DNA of 64,000 bases from Acidobacteriota bacterium. Lineage in GTDB: Bacteria > Acidobacteriota > Holophagae > Acanthopleuribacterales > Acanthopleuribacteraceae. This document shows, in pieces, positions 16,742 to 25,538 of the stretch (position 1 is the first letter of the stretch; each line of letters begins with the position of its first letter). The notes beneath the pieces were generated by a model. It was given only the letters and a program-made list of their open reading frames with translations. It made no database searches and was not told where the DNA came from. The translations under genes were made by a program, and so were the position numbers. The DNA lies in contig JACJWC010000001.1 in assembly GCA_020637335.1 (NCBI GenBank), forward strand, positions 248,001-312,000, written 5' to 3'.

Positions 16742-18640
16742 ATGAACAAATGGAGCACCAAAAAATCGGTTGAACTCTTCAAGATTGAAAAGTGGGGCCA
16801 GGGCTATTTTGAGGTTAATACCAAGGGCAATCTATGTGTAAAACCCTCACCTGACAGTCCTTACAAGGTTGATTTGAAGCGCTTGATCGATGAACTGCGC
16901 TCCCGAAAAGTTCAGCCGCCAGTGCTGATTCGGGTGATGGACATCCTGAAGGATCGCTTGAAACTGCTCTCGCGTAGCTTTAACGATTCGATCAAGGAAC
17001 TCGGCTACAAAGGTAAATATTTTCCGCTTTACCCCATTAAAGTGAACCAACAGCGCACCGTGGTCGAAGCTATGCTCAAATACGGTCAAAACGTGGGTTT
17101 GGGTCTGGAAGCCGGATCCAAAGCCGAATTGCTGTTGGTGTTGGCATTGACCGAAAACATCAATACACCGATTGTCTGCAATGGTTATAAAGACGAGGAG
17201 TTTGTTGAGCTCGTCGGTATGGCCCACAAAATGGGCAAAAAAATCATTCCGGTCATTGAGAATTACAGCGAAGTCGAAACCTTTATTCGGCATTACAAAA
17301 AAACTGGCGTCATGCCCAATCTGGGTATCCGGCTCAAATTGTTCACCAAAGGTGCGGGTCAGTGGGCATCTACGGGTGGCGAATCCTCCAAGTTCGGTCT
17401 GCGTGTACCTGAAGTCGTTAATGTCATCGACCGTTTGGCTGAGGAAGACCTGCTCAACCACTTGAAACTCCTACACTTTCATATCGGCAGTCAAATTACC
17501 GATATCAAAGTCGTTAAAAATGCGCTGACAGAAGCCTCACGCGTGTTCATCGAAATGATCAAGTTGGGCGCCAACCTGGAGTATATCGATGTCGGTGGTG
17601 GGCTCGGTGTGGATTACGATGGTTCCGCACGGGAGACGTTTTCCACGATCAACTACACGCTTCAGGAATACACCAACGATGTGGTCTACCGCATCCAACA
17701 GGTGTGTGATCAACACGGCGTGCCGCACCCCACCATCTTTAGCGAGTCCGGCCGATTCCTGGCCGCGCATTATTCCCTGCTGATTACGAATATTCAGACC
17801 ACGGGCGGCTACGAGCTCAAGGCCTATACCAAGGGTCAAATCAGTGCCGAGTCCGGTCCGCTTAAAGAGATGATCGACCTGCGCACCGGGGTAACCGAGG
17901 AAAACTACCTCGAGGCGTACCACGATGCGATTCAGTACCGTCAGGAAGTGCGCAATCTGTTCAATTACGGTTACGTATCCCTGCGCGACTTGGCTGGATC
18001 GGAGAGCTTATTTTCTGAAATCATGGAAAAAATCCTTGAAGTGGCCGAAGAAATGGAAGAAACACCCGAAGAACTCTGGGAACTTCAACAAAGCCAGGTG
18101 GATACCTATTTTGCGAACTTCTCATTGTTTCAAAGCTTGCCCGATTCCTGGGCGATTGATCAGGTATTTCCGATCATTCCCGTACATCAATTGGGTCAAA
18201 AACCGACCCGTAAAGCCGTATTGGTCGATTTGACCTGTGACAGCGATGGCAAAATTACGGATTACATTGGCGATGAAGAGGACAACTCCTTCGTGCATCT
18301 GCATGAAGTTCAGCCCGGCGACCAGTATTACGTCGGCATCTTTATGATAGGCGCCTATCAGGAAACCTTAGGTGAATTGCACAACTTATTTGGTGACACG
18401 CATTCCGTGCAAATCGAAATTTTGGGCAATGATAAGTACCGGCTCTCCAACTTCACCAAAGGCGATTCGGTCAAAGATGTGTTGGGTTATGTGGCCTATA
18501 ACGCCAAAGAACTCATTGGAAAAATGCGCGCGCAGATCGAGCGGGCGGTTGAACGCAAGAAATTGACCTTGGACGAATCGGCCCATTTAATGGACCAATA
18601 CGAAGAAGGCATGTTCGGTTACACCTACTTCGAAGAATAA
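16742..18640 (+). CDS. speA: Biosynthetic arginine decarboxylase
   Basis: PLP-dependent fold III decarboxylase producing agmatine from arginine, the first step of polyamine synthesis. The length of 632 residues fits SpeA. The PLP lysine is K100 in YPIKVNQQ; other markers are GLGLEAGSKAEL, the glycine-rich phosphate site GGGLGVDYDGS, and HFHIGSQ. The start is the ATG at 16742 with GGAGG upstream; the longer frame from 16655 overlaps the preceding gene and has no ribosome site. A hairpin terminator follows. The deoxyhypusine-synthase-like gene at 55621 may be a second polyamine-related step. Confidence 0.96.
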   Translation: MNKWSTKKSVELFKIEKWGQGYFEVNTKGNLCVKPSPDSPYKVDLKRLIDELRSRKVQPPVLIRVMDILKDRLKLLSRSFNDSIKELGYKGKYFPLYPIKVNQQRTVVEAMLKYGQNVGLGLEAGSKAELLLVLALTENINTPIVCNGYKDEEFVELVGMAHKMGKKIIPVIENYSEVETFIRHYKKTGVMPNLGIRLKLFTKGAGQWASTGGESSKFGLRVPEVVNVIDRLAEEDLLNHLKLLHFHIGSQITDIKVVKNALTEASRVFIEMIKLGANLEYIDVGGGLGVDYDGSARETFSTINYTLQEYTNDVVYRIQQVCDQHGVPHPTIFSESGRFLAAHYSLLITNIQTTGGYELKAYTKGQISAESGPLKEMIDLRTGVTEENYLEAYHDAIQYRQEVRNLFNYGYVSLRDLAGSESLFSEIMEKILEVAEEMEETPEELWELQQSQVDTYFANFSLFQSLPDSWAIDQVFPIIPVHQLGQKPTRKAVLVDLTCDSDGKITDYIGDEEDNSFVHLHEVQPGDQYYVGIFMIGAYQETLGELHNLFGDTHSVQIEILGNDKYRLSNFTKGDSVKDVLGYVAYNAKELIGKMRAQIERAVERKKLTLDESAHLMDQYEEGMFGYTYFEE

Positions 18641-18647
18641 ACCTGTG

Positions 18648-18684
18648 GCGGGTAACAGAGGGATCTGCTACCCGCTATGTTTTT
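18648..18684 (+). terminator. Rho-independent terminator after speA
   Basis: Stem GCGGGTA/TACCCGC (18648-18654 with 18669-18675) and a 14-nt loop, followed by TATGTTTTT. It also lies just beyond the 3' end of the convergent gatB gene. Confidence 0.7.
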
Positions 18685-18708
18685 GCATCGAGGCGTTGAA
18701 AAAGCCGA

Positions 18709-20154
18709 CTAAGTGTCCAGGCAATTGCGCAGGAGCTGGTTGACCAGAGCTGGATTGGCTTTGCCTTTGGTGGCTTTCATCATTTCGCCGACAAAAAAGC
18801 CAAATACCTTTTGTTTGCCGCCGCGATACTCTTCCACCTGTGCTGGGAATTGAGCTAAAACATTTTCGACCAATTGGCGCAAAGCCGATTCATCGGTGAT
18901 CTGGCGCAGGCCTTTTTCCTCAACAATCGCGTTGGCGGATTTACCAGTGCTGAACATCTCGCCAAACACTTCCTTGGCAATTTTTCCGGAAATGGTGTTG
19001 TCGTCAATTAACCGGATGAGTTCTGCTAGATGGCTGGCGTTGATAGGGCAGGCATCCAGTCCGCGGTCATCGCTTTTGAGTTCACGCAACAGTTCGGTCA
19101 TGATCCAATTGGCAGCTGATTTGGGGTTGTTGCATTCTTGGGCGACTTGTTCGTAATAGGCGGCCAAAACCTTATCGCCCGTCAAGATCTGCGCGTCGAT
19201 TTCGGGCAGACCCCAATCGCGAATGAAACGTTCGTATTTGGCGCGCGGTAATTCGGGTATTAGGCTTTTTGCGGCCTGAACCATTGCGGGGCTAACGGCC
19301 AGTGGAAAAAGATCCGGATCCGGAAAGTAGCGATAATCCTGACTGTCTTCCTTGGTGCGCATGACTCTGGTTTTTTGCGCTTCGGCATCCCATAACAAGG
19401 TCGCTTGAATAATCTCTCCGCCCGAGTTGAGCACTGCGATTTGCCGATTGATTTCGTGTTGGATTGCCCGCCGAACGTTGTTGAAGCTGTTGAGGTTCTT
19501 GAGCTCCGTGCGTGTCCCAAACTTTTCCTGGCCGACCGGACGGACGGATACGTTGGCATCACAGCGCAGGCTGCCTTCTTCCATGTTGCCGTCACAGATT
19601 TCCAGGTATTGAAGGATGGCTTTGAGTTCGGTGAGGTAGGCGTAGGCTTCTTCGGGCGAGCGCAGATCGGGTTCGCTGACAATTTCGAGAAGCGGAATGC
19701 CACTGCGGTTGAGGTTGACATAACTTTTGGTTTTGGATTGCGGCCAGCCATCATGTGCGGATTGCCCGGCATCTTCTTCCAAATGGGCGCGCGTGATGCC
19801 AATCCGTTTACTGGGTTGTCCCTCGACTTGGATGTGCAGGTGGCCATCCTTGACCACCGGCTGTTCGAACTGACTGATTTGATAACCTTTTGGCAGGTCC
19901 GGATAGAAATAATTTTTGCGTGCGAAGATGGAACGGGCAGGTACCTGAGCCTGGATCGCAAGGCCAAATTTGACAGCAAATTCGACCGCTTTCCTGTTGA
20001 GAACCGGCAACGCACCGGGCAAGCCAATGCAGGTGGGGCAGGTTTGTCCATTCGGATTGGCACCAAATTTGGTGCTGCAGCCGCAAAACAGTTTGCTGTT
20101 CGTCTGGAGTTGGGCATGGACTTCGAGCCCAATAACCGGTTCATAGGAAATCAC
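18709..20154 (-). CDS. gatB: Aspartyl/glutamyl-tRNA(Asn/Gln) amidotransferase subunit B
   Basis: tRNA-binding kinase subunit of GatCAB, which converts misacylated Asp-tRNA(Asn)/Glu-tRNA(Gln) to the amide forms. The 481 residues start with VIGLEVHAQLQTNSKLFCGC and contain KNYFYPDLPKGYQISQ, HLEEDAG, RSGIPLLEIVSEPD and GSLRCDANVSVR, followed by the C-terminal YqeY-like tail domain. gatA and gatC are not in the window. It is the last gene of the mlaE-mlaF-mlaD-lipoprotein operon, 20 bp after the lipoprotein stop, an unusual neighbourhood for gatB. Confidence 0.98.
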   Translation of the reverse strand: MISYEPVIGLEVHAQLQTNSKLFCGCSTKFGANPNGQTCPTCIGLPGALPVLNRKAVEFAVKFGLAIQAQVPARSIFARKNYFYPDLPKGYQISQFEQPVVKDGHLHIQVEGQPSKRIGITRAHLEEDAGQSAHDGWPQSKTKSYVNLNRSGIPLLEIVSEPDLRSPEEAYAYLTELKAILQYLEICDGNMEEGSLRCDANVSVRPVGQEKFGTRTELKNLNSFNNVRRAIQHEINRQIAVLNSGGEIIQATLLWDAEAQKTRVMRTKEDSQDYRYFPDPDLFPLAVSPAMVQAAKSLIPELPRAKYERFIRDWGLPEIDAQILTGDKVLAAYYEQVAQECNNPKSAANWIMTELLRELKSDDRGLDACPINASHLAELIRLIDDNTISGKIAKEVFGEMFSTGKSANAIVEEKGLRQITDESALRQLVENVLAQFPAQVEEYRGGKQKVFGFFVGEMMKATKGKANPALVNQLLRNCLDT

Positions 20155-20174
20155 GGGAAAACTCCTTGCCAGGA

Positions 20175-20600
20175 TTACTGAGCGATGCGCTGAAATTCCC
20201 GGTAATTTTTGTACGGGCTGCCTTCATCGTCAGGCGCCAATACTACTTGAAAAGCATCCACTTCGCTAATGTTTTCAACGTTTTCCTGAAAAGTGAAGAC
20301 CTTGGTTGCATATTTGCCCAGGGTGGAAACATCTAAGGTATGGGTTTTGGTCCACATGAGGGTTTCATCCGCTTTATAGGCTTGTGCGATGACCGTTAAG
20401 TCTTGAATAGCCAGTTTCCCCGCGGTGTTCTGAATGGTGAATTCGTAGGTTAATACGCCGCTTTCAGAGGGCGCCCAGTCCAGGTTGCTAATCAAATACA
20501 AGCGGCGATCCGTGCGGACTTGTAAGGCGGGGTCGGGTTTATTGCCGCAAGCGACCAAAAGTGAAATCAGGATGAGTAAGAATGGGTAATGTCGTTTCAA
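20175..20600 (-). CDS. Small lipoprotein in the mla-like operon
   Basis: Protein of 141 residues with a lipoprotein signal (MKRHYPFLLILISLLVAC; lipidated cysteine C18). The rest looks like a single beta-sandwich domain (TYEFTIQNTAGKLAIQDLTV, then WTKTHTLDV). It starts at a TTG with GGAGG 5 bp upstream. It lies 9 bp after the MCE protein gene, so I infer it works with the lipid transport cassette, possibly as its outer-membrane or periplasmic partner. I do not recognise the family. Confidence 0.75.
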   Translation of the reverse strand: MKRHYPFLLILISLLVACGNKPDPALQVRTDRRLYLISNLDWAPSESGVLTYEFTIQNTAGKLAIQDLTVIAQAYKADETLMWTKTHTLDVSTLGKYATKVFTFQENVENISEVDAFQVVLAPDDEGSPYKNYREFQRIAQ

Positions 20601-20609
20601 AGCGTCCTC

Positions 20610-21698
20610 CTATTTGTCTTTTTCAATGAGTTTGTTGCCTTTTTTACGTTTGCTCTGGATGTACCATTTGGAGAGGCCCGAGTGGTTGAGTCCATAAACC
20701 ACTTCATAGATACCTTGATAAATACTGGGATCATTGAGGATCAGACCAGCAGATCCTTCGCCCTCATCCATTTTTTGCAGAATATTGGCCAGATGGAAAC
20801 TGGCCCGTTCCAGGTTGGCGGCCAGGCGATCGCCGTATTCTTTATCCTCCATGAGGCGCGGAATCAATCCTTCGGCATTTTGGTAGCGATTCACCAGGTT
20901 CTGGGCGGAATCCAAGACGGCCAGCAACTGGGTGCGAACCTGATTTTTGAATTCGGCATCGTGCAGTAACATGGCGGCCAGACCTTCATCGCCTTTGGTG
21001 GACTCCAACAGTTCGGCCAAGCTGGTTAGGTTGCGGTTCAAAAGGTCTTTGAACTGGGTCTTGAATTGCGGGTCATTGAGCAGGAGCCCCATCAGGCTTT
21101 CGTTGTTTTCGATTTTTTGCATGATATCGACCAGGACCCGAGTGGTGGTTTGAGCCAGCTCGGGATCACCGATTAAGCGCTGGAGGAGGCCTTCCTGGTT
21201 GGCCAGTTGCGAGAGGATCTTACGCAAATTTTCGGACATATCGGTCACGTCGCCGACCAAGTCTGTGCCTTGTTTCAGCAGTTCCTCCACATTGAGCAGC
21301 TTGGGAATCGGTTTGATAAATTCGTCTTCTTTTAGGGTTTCCGCACTGTAATCGTTGGTCGCCAAAAGAATGTATTTGTCGCCTAAAACCCCTCGTGATT
21401 TGATATCGGCCACGGTGGAAGTTCGGATATGGTTGCGCATGGACCGGTGCACACCGATGCGAACAATGATGTCGACCCGGTTATTTACGGCCGGCTCCTC
21501 AGAAATGCTGATACGTGTGACCCGGCCAATCGGCACGCCGTTGAAATGGACAGGAGAATCAACTTCCAGTCCGTTTACTTCGGGGAACTTAATTTGGTAG
21601 GTGAGGTTCTCCTGGAAGTTCCCGACATAAAAGATGGAGATCACGAAGATCACCAGGGACAGGGCAAAAAATAACCCCACTTTGATTTCTTTACTCAT
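20610..21698 (-). CDS. mlaD: MlaD-like MCE-domain lipid transport protein
   Basis: Periplasmic substrate-binding component of an Mla/MCE transporter, anchored by one N-terminal helix (VGLFFALSLVIFVISIFYVG). The MCE domain spans about residues 38-120 (VNGLEVDSPVHFNGVPIGRVTRI). The rest is mainly helical and holds five imperfect repeats of about 38 residues, each opening like EGLxxxLLxDxxF. The ATG at 21698 with GGAGG is chosen; the longer frame to 21815 runs into mlaF. The gene overlaps the mlaF stop by 8 bp. At 362 residues it is about twice the size of E. coli MlaD. Confidence 0.92.
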   Translation of the reverse strand: MSKEIKVGLFFALSLVIFVISIFYVGNFQENLTYQIKFPEVNGLEVDSPVHFNGVPIGRVTRISISEEPAVNNRVDIIVRIGVHRSMRNHIRTSTVADIKSRGVLGDKYILLATNDYSAETLKEDEFIKPIPKLLNVEELLKQGTDLVGDVTDMSENLRKILSQLANQEGLLQRLIGDPELAQTTTRVLVDIMQKIENNESLMGLLLNDPQFKTQFKDLLNRNLTSLAELLESTKGDEGLAAMLLHDAEFKNQVRTQLLAVLDSAQNLVNRYQNAEGLIPRLMEDKEYGDRLAANLERASFHLANILQKMDEGEGSAGLILNDPSIYQGIYEVVYGLNHSGLSKWYIQSKRKKGNKLIEKDK

Positions 21699-22425
21699 GG
21701 TGGCCTCCCCAAAAATAGGCGCGTAACAAGGGGTGATCAGAGGCGCGAGCCTCTTCGATTCGCCCGGAAAAGGCGAATTCGCCTTGATGCAGGAACGAGA
21801 GTTTATCGGCAACAAAGTCGGCGGTGGACATATCGTGGGTCACCACAACACTGGTGACTTTGAGCTCGCGTTGCAGTTTGCGGATGAGCTTGTTGATGGT
21901 GCGGGTGGTTAAAGGATCGAGTCCGGTTGTGGGTTCGTCGTACAGAATCATTTCGGGATGATTGATGATGGCGCGTGCAAGGGCTACCCGTTTCATCATA
22001 CCGCCGGAGAGATCGACTGGAAACATGTGCTCCACGTTCTCCAATTCCACCATTTCCAGGCTTTCCCGGGCGCGTTCGCGAATTTCCTCATCGCTGAGCG
22101 CCGAGTGAGCCAAAAGTGGATAGGCCAGGTTTTGAAGGACGTTCATCGAGTCAAATAGCGCACCGCCTTGGAACAGGTAGCTCACTCGTTTGCGTACTGC
22201 GTAGTACTGCGACTCTTTGAGATGACCAATGTCTTGGCCTTCAAACAAGATTTCGCCAGTGTCGGGTTGGATCAAACCGATCAACAGTTTGAGTAAAACG
22301 GATTTGCCAGCGCCGCTTCCACCCAGAACTACCGTGGTTTCGCCGCGCGTGATTTCCAAATCGATATCGCTGAGGACCTGCTTGCTGCCAAAGGATTTTG
22401 AGACATTGCGCAATTCGTAAAACAT
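21691..22425 (-). CDS. mlaF: MlaF-like ABC transporter ATPase
   Basis: ATPase of the MCE lipid transporter, 244 residues. Walker A is LGGSGAGKSVL, the signature LSGGMMKRVALA, Walker B ILYDEPTTGLDP and the switch VVVTHD. The start is the ATG at 22425, overlapping the mlaE stop as TGATG. An open frame continues upstream as far as 23082, but it is only the shadow of mlaE in another frame. The gene order permease-ATPase-MCE matches MCE cassettes in many Gram-negative bacteria. Confidence 0.95.
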   Translation of the reverse strand: MFYELRNVSKSFGSKQVLSDIDLEITRGETTVVLGGSGAGKSVLLKLLIGLIQPDTGEILFEGQDIGHLKESQYYAVRKRVSYLFQGGALFDSMNVLQNLAYPLLAHSALSDEEIRERARESLEMVELENVEHMFPVDLSGGMMKRVALARAIINHPEMILYDEPTTGLDPLTTRTINKLIRKLQRELKVTSVVVTHDMSTADFVADKLSFLHQGEFAFSGRIEEARASDHPLLRAYFWGGHHE

Positions 22426-23177
22426 CAGCCGGTCACCAAATAAAACAGTTTGGTCAGGAAAAAATCGCTGATCAGGATGGTAATTGAGGTGGTCACGACC
22501 GTGTGGGTTGTCGAACGGCCAACTCCATCCGCCCCGCCTTCGACATGTAAACCGTTGTTGCAGGCGATGATCCCGATGAAATATCCGAAGAAAAAAGTTT
22601 TGCCCAAGCCGCTTATGATGTCGTTTAGGGTCAAGGCTTCCAACACACTGCTGAGGAAAAAGTGGCCATCCACGTGCAGTTCCAACACCGCCAACAGCAA
22701 ACCGCCCAAAATGCCCAAAAACCCAGCAATGACGGTCAACAGAGGCAGGCTGAAAATGCAGGCGATCATGCGCGGGACGACCAGTTTGTAAATGGGATCG
22801 GTGGCCATGGCCCGCATCGCATCGATTTGTTGGGTATTCTTCATGTAACCCAATTCGGCCGTGATCCCCGCACCGACCCGGCCACCGACCAACAACGCCG
22901 AAAGGACGGGTCCCAACTCGCGTACAATGCTCAAGCTGACCAGGTCGCCGATCCACACATCTGCCCCCAGCTTTGCGAGCGCATAAGCCGCTTGCAGGGC
23001 CAGCACCATGCCCGTGAAAATAGCGGTAATATTGGTGATCGAAAGGGATTGGACACCCAAATGATAGAACTGGTGCAACCACGCGCGCACCTCAGGTTTT
23101 CGCGAAAAAAGTAGGCGCACGAACTGAGCGGTCAGGATGATTACCTGGCCCAATCGCATGAGGGTGTGGTTTAACAT
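22425..23177 (-). CDS. mlaE: MlaE-like ABC transporter permease
   Basis: Inner-membrane permease of the MCE system, 250 residues with about five to six hydrophobic segments. The family-defining stretch is LVGGRVGAGITAELGYMKNT followed by QIDAMRAMATDP; TGMVLALQAAYAL and the C-terminal region GGADGVGRSTT also fit. It opens the minus-strand operon mlaE-mlaF-mlaD-lipoprotein-gatB. It probably moves phospholipids between inner and outer membranes; direction and lipid are not visible from sequence. Confidence 0.95.
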   Translation of the reverse strand: MLNHTLMRLGQVIILTAQFVRLLFSRKPEVRAWLHQFYHLGVQSLSITNITAIFTGMVLALQAAYALAKLGADVWIGDLVSLSIVRELGPVLSALLVGGRVGAGITAELGYMKNTQQIDAMRAMATDPIYKLVVPRMIACIFSLPLLTVIAGFLGILGGLLLAVLELHVDGHFFLSSVLEALTLNDIISGLGKTFFFGYFIGIIACNNGLHVEGGADGVGRSTTHTVVTTSITILISDFFLTKLFYLVTG

Positions 23178-23287
23178 TCCGGCGCCGGCCTCCAGGGATT
23201 AAGGCCATCAGTTTACGCGTTCCCCGGCGAAAGATTCAACCTCCAGCCGTGCGAGTCGCAGATAAACGCCGCATCTGCGCGCCTTTT

Positions 23288-23296
23288 TGCTAGAAT
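23288..23296 (+). promoter_or_regulatory. Extended -10 promoter candidate for purA
   Basis: TGCTAGAAT is a TGn extended -10, about 78 bp upstream of the purA start. No clear -35 is present. Confidence 0.4.
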
Positions 23297-23373
23297 ATCG
23301 CTTTTGGTTTAGGGCTTCCTTGAGGCCTTTTCGGGTTTTTATCCGGTTTCGATTTGTTTGGCGAGGTGTGAGC

Positions 23374-24687
23374 GTGCGGAACATCGTGGTTGCGGGTGCG
23401 CAATGGGGAGATGAAGGTAAAGGAAAAGTTGTTGATCTGATTGCCGGTGCGTTTGATTTGGTCGTGCGTTTCCAGGGCGGCAACAATGCTGGCCATTCGG
23501 TCGAATTTGGCGGGAAACGTTATGCGTTACATCTCTTGCCCAGCGGTGTCTTTCATGCCGGAACGCAGAACCTGATTGGCAATGGCGTGGTCGTCGACCC
23601 CAAAGCGCTGTTGAGTGAAATCGATAAACTCAACCAGCAGGGCGTTTCGGTGAACCCGGACAACTTAAAACTGTCAGATCGCGCGCAAATTGTTATGCCC
23701 TACCACATCGTGCTCGACCGCTTTCGCGAAGCGAGTGCGGATCGCAAAATAGGCACCACCGGAAAAGGGATTGGACCCGCTTATGAATTCAAAGCGGCCC
23801 GTCGTGGTATTCGCTTTTGCGATGTTGGTCACCCCGCCCATTTTCAAAAACGCGTGGCCGAAGAATTAAGTGGCCTGCAATCGGATTTCCCATTGATTCC
23901 CGATCTACAGGCGCTCCAGGTTGATACGGTTTTGGCCGAGCTGGCGCCGGTTTTAGAACGCTTGGCGCCCTTTATTGTGGATGGTGTTGTTTTGGCCAAT
24001 CGGGAAATTGCTGCTGGGAAGCGGGTCCTGTTTGAAGGGGCTCAGGCCACTTTGCTCGATTTGGATTTCGGAACTTATCCCTATGTGACCAGTTCCAACA
24101 GCTGTGCAGTTGGCGTGCCAGCAGGTTGTGGTGTGGCGCCGCAGAAAATTGATGCGGTCATCGGCATTACCAAAGCCTATTGCACGCGTGTGGGGGAAGG
24201 CCCTTTCCCCAGTGAGCTAAACGATGCCTTGGGCGAACAAATCCGCAAGGTGGGCAACGAGTTTGGTACCACAACGGGACGGCCACGCCGCTGTGGTTGG
24301 TTGGATTTAGTGGCGCTCAAATATGCCCATACCATTAATGCCTTTGATTCGCTGGCCCTTATGAAAATGGATGTGCTGAACGACCTGGACGAGGTTTGGG
24401 TCTGCGATGCCTATGATCAGGATGGATTAACAATTACCGATTTCCCGGCCTCTTTGGAGGACCTAAAACAGATGGTTCCGCGTTACAAACGGTTCGCCGG
24501 TTGGAAACAGTCTTTGGCCGGGGTCCATCAGTACGATGCATTGCCTCCTGCCGCTTTGGCGGTCATCCGGTATATTGAAACCTATTTAGGCTGTTCGGTT
24601 GACCTGGTCTCGACAGGACCTGACCGCACACAAACACTGCTTAAGCCAGGAAGCTTGATGGCGCGATTAGCCGAGCAGGCCAATTAG
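23374..24687 (+). CDS. purA: Adenylosuccinate synthetase
   Basis: Catalyses GTP-dependent ligation of IMP and aspartate in AMP synthesis. Diagnostic motifs: AGAQWGDEGKGKVVD at the N-terminus (catalytic Asp, P-loop-like), RFQGGNNAGHS, GTTGKGIGPAYE, FEGAQATLLDLDFGTYP and GTTTGRPRRCGWLD. The open frame begins at 23287, but homology starts at VRNIVVAG, so a GTG at 23374 (or 23368) is the likely start, with AGGTG upstream. This gives about 437 residues. Its stop overlaps that of the convergent gene (TTAG). Confidence 0.96.
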   Translation: MRNIVVAGAQWGDEGKGKVVDLIAGAFDLVVRFQGGNNAGHSVEFGGKRYALHLLPSGVFHAGTQNLIGNGVVVDPKALLSEIDKLNQQGVSVNPDNLKLSDRAQIVMPYHIVLDRFREASADRKIGTTGKGIGPAYEFKAARRGIRFCDVGHPAHFQKRVAEELSGLQSDFPLIPDLQALQVDTVLAELAPVLERLAPFIVDGVVLANREIAAGKRVLFEGAQATLLDLDFGTYPYVTSSNSCAVGVPAGCGVAPQKIDAVIGITKAYCTRVGEGPFPSELNDALGEQIRKVGNEFGTTTGRPRRCGWLDLVALKYAHTINAFDSLALMKMDVLNDLDEVWVCDAYDQDGLTITDFPASLEDLKQMVPRYKRFAGWKQSLAGVHQYDALPPAALAVIRYIETYLGCSVDLVSTGPDRTQTLLKPGSLMARLAEQAN

Positions 24688-25421
24688 ATTCGTTTGGCCG
24701 GTAAGCCAATCAAGGCGCCATATTTCAGCCATTTAACAATATGATCCGGTGTCGGTTTGCCGGTCAATTGGATTAGGGTTTGGTTGGATGGAAAAGGCTT
24801 GTCAGAGGCTTGGTCCGACAGGGCGACCAAATCGCCTCCTGCGGCTAAAAAATTTTCTGCGGGCCAGGCGGGAAGATGGTGGTCGAAACGAATTGCGCCA
24901 ATCAAGTCGGGTGGCAAGTCCTGGAGCCACTGGCTGAAAAATTCTCTCATGCGTTGGCCCTGGTCGTGCTCGATGGCCCAGCGCAGAGCGCCAGAACCTG
25001 CTAAATCGACTTCCAAATAATGAAAGCCGATCTCGTGCAGGCGTTTGGTGTTGACCCTAAAGGCATTTTGTACCCGATCCCAGCGCTGATCGGGATCTTC
25101 ACAGGGGCATGGATCGATTAACTGAATTCCGGCGACTGCGCCGCCCGACTCAATGACCTTAACCAACGCCCTTAAACCATCCATGTACTTGGGCTGATCG
25201 GCGCGTAAACAGGTTCTGCCAAGAGGCGGCGGCACGGCGGATGCCGGTCCCACAATGACCAGTGCCGCCTCAGCCTGCGCTTGAACCCGGTAGTAGGCCA
25301 AAGTCGCAGGAACGACCTTGCCGCCTGCTTTGGGGATTAATGGCATTTCGGCTAAGATGGCGAAGGGATTTTTGAAACAGGTTCCTTTTATATAGAAAGG
25401 GGTCAGCCTTCTTTCACGCAT
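24684..25421 (-). CDS. Divergent Old Yellow Enzyme-like (NADH:flavin oxidoreductase fold) protein
   Basis: The N-terminal half resembles the start of an OYE TIM barrel: FKNPFAILAEMP (like LKNRIVMAPM), then a GR in PPPLGRTCLRADQPKYMDGLRALVKVI, then GAVAGIQLIDP where OYEs have a QL-H motif. The usual active-site tyrosine/histidine signatures and the C-terminal FMN phosphate motif are not obvious, and it is 245 residues (286 if the ATG at 25544 is used) against about 350 or more in the family. It could be degenerate, non-catalytic or a different barrel enzyme. The ATG at 25421 is chosen because the longer version would overlap the divergent carboxyltransferase start. Confidence 0.55.
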   Translation of the reverse strand: MRERRLTPFYIKGTCFKNPFAILAEMPLIPKAGGKVVPATLAYYRVQAQAEAALVIVGPASAVPPPLGRTCLRADQPKYMDGLRALVKVIESGGAVAGIQLIDPCPCEDPDQRWDRVQNAFRVNTKRLHEIGFHYLEVDLAGSGALRWAIEHDQGQRMREFFSQWLQDLPPDLIGAIRFDHHLPAWPAENFLAAGGDLVALSDQASDKPFPSNQTLIQLTGKPTPDHIVKWLKYGALIGLPAKRI

Positions 25422-25460
25422 GGGATTTGCCTTAAAGTCGCTATAATTTTTAGGAGCCGT

Positions 25461-25538
25461 ATGCCATTGCTCTTTTTTCCCCTTCGGAAAATTGTCCAAA
25501 TCCTTAAGGTCTTTGTTTTGGAAAGGAAGCCAGAATGA
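25461..25538 (+). CDS. Putative 25-residue leader ORF coupled to the carboxyltransferase gene
   Basis: Short frame encoding MPLLFFPLRKIVQILKV plus eight residues, with AGGAG 4 bp before its ATG. Its TGA overlaps the ATG of the downstream gene as ATGA, so ribosomes finishing it would be placed on the next start. It is hydrophobic and basic and has no recognisable family. A TATAAT at 25442-25447 sits too close for a normal leader if it is the promoter. It may be chance. Confidence 0.35.
   Translation: MPLLFFPLRKIVQILKVFVLERKPE

Noticed and set aside
19260..20144. 294-codon frame overlapping gatB on the same strand, and a 258-codon frame on the opposite strand
   Set aside because: gatB motifs are continuous through the region; the other frames have arginine/serine- or phenylalanine-rich composition typical of shadows.
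22426..23082. Open frame extending the MlaF-like ATPase 219 codons upstream
   Set aside because: The extension lies entirely inside mlaE in another frame, is His/Gly/Arg-rich, and the ATPase homology starts at MFYELRNV.
25442..25447. TATAAT upstream of the carboxyltransferase gene as a firm promoter
   Set aside because: No -35 or TGn extension at the right distance, and it would start transcription on top of the leader ORF ribosome site.
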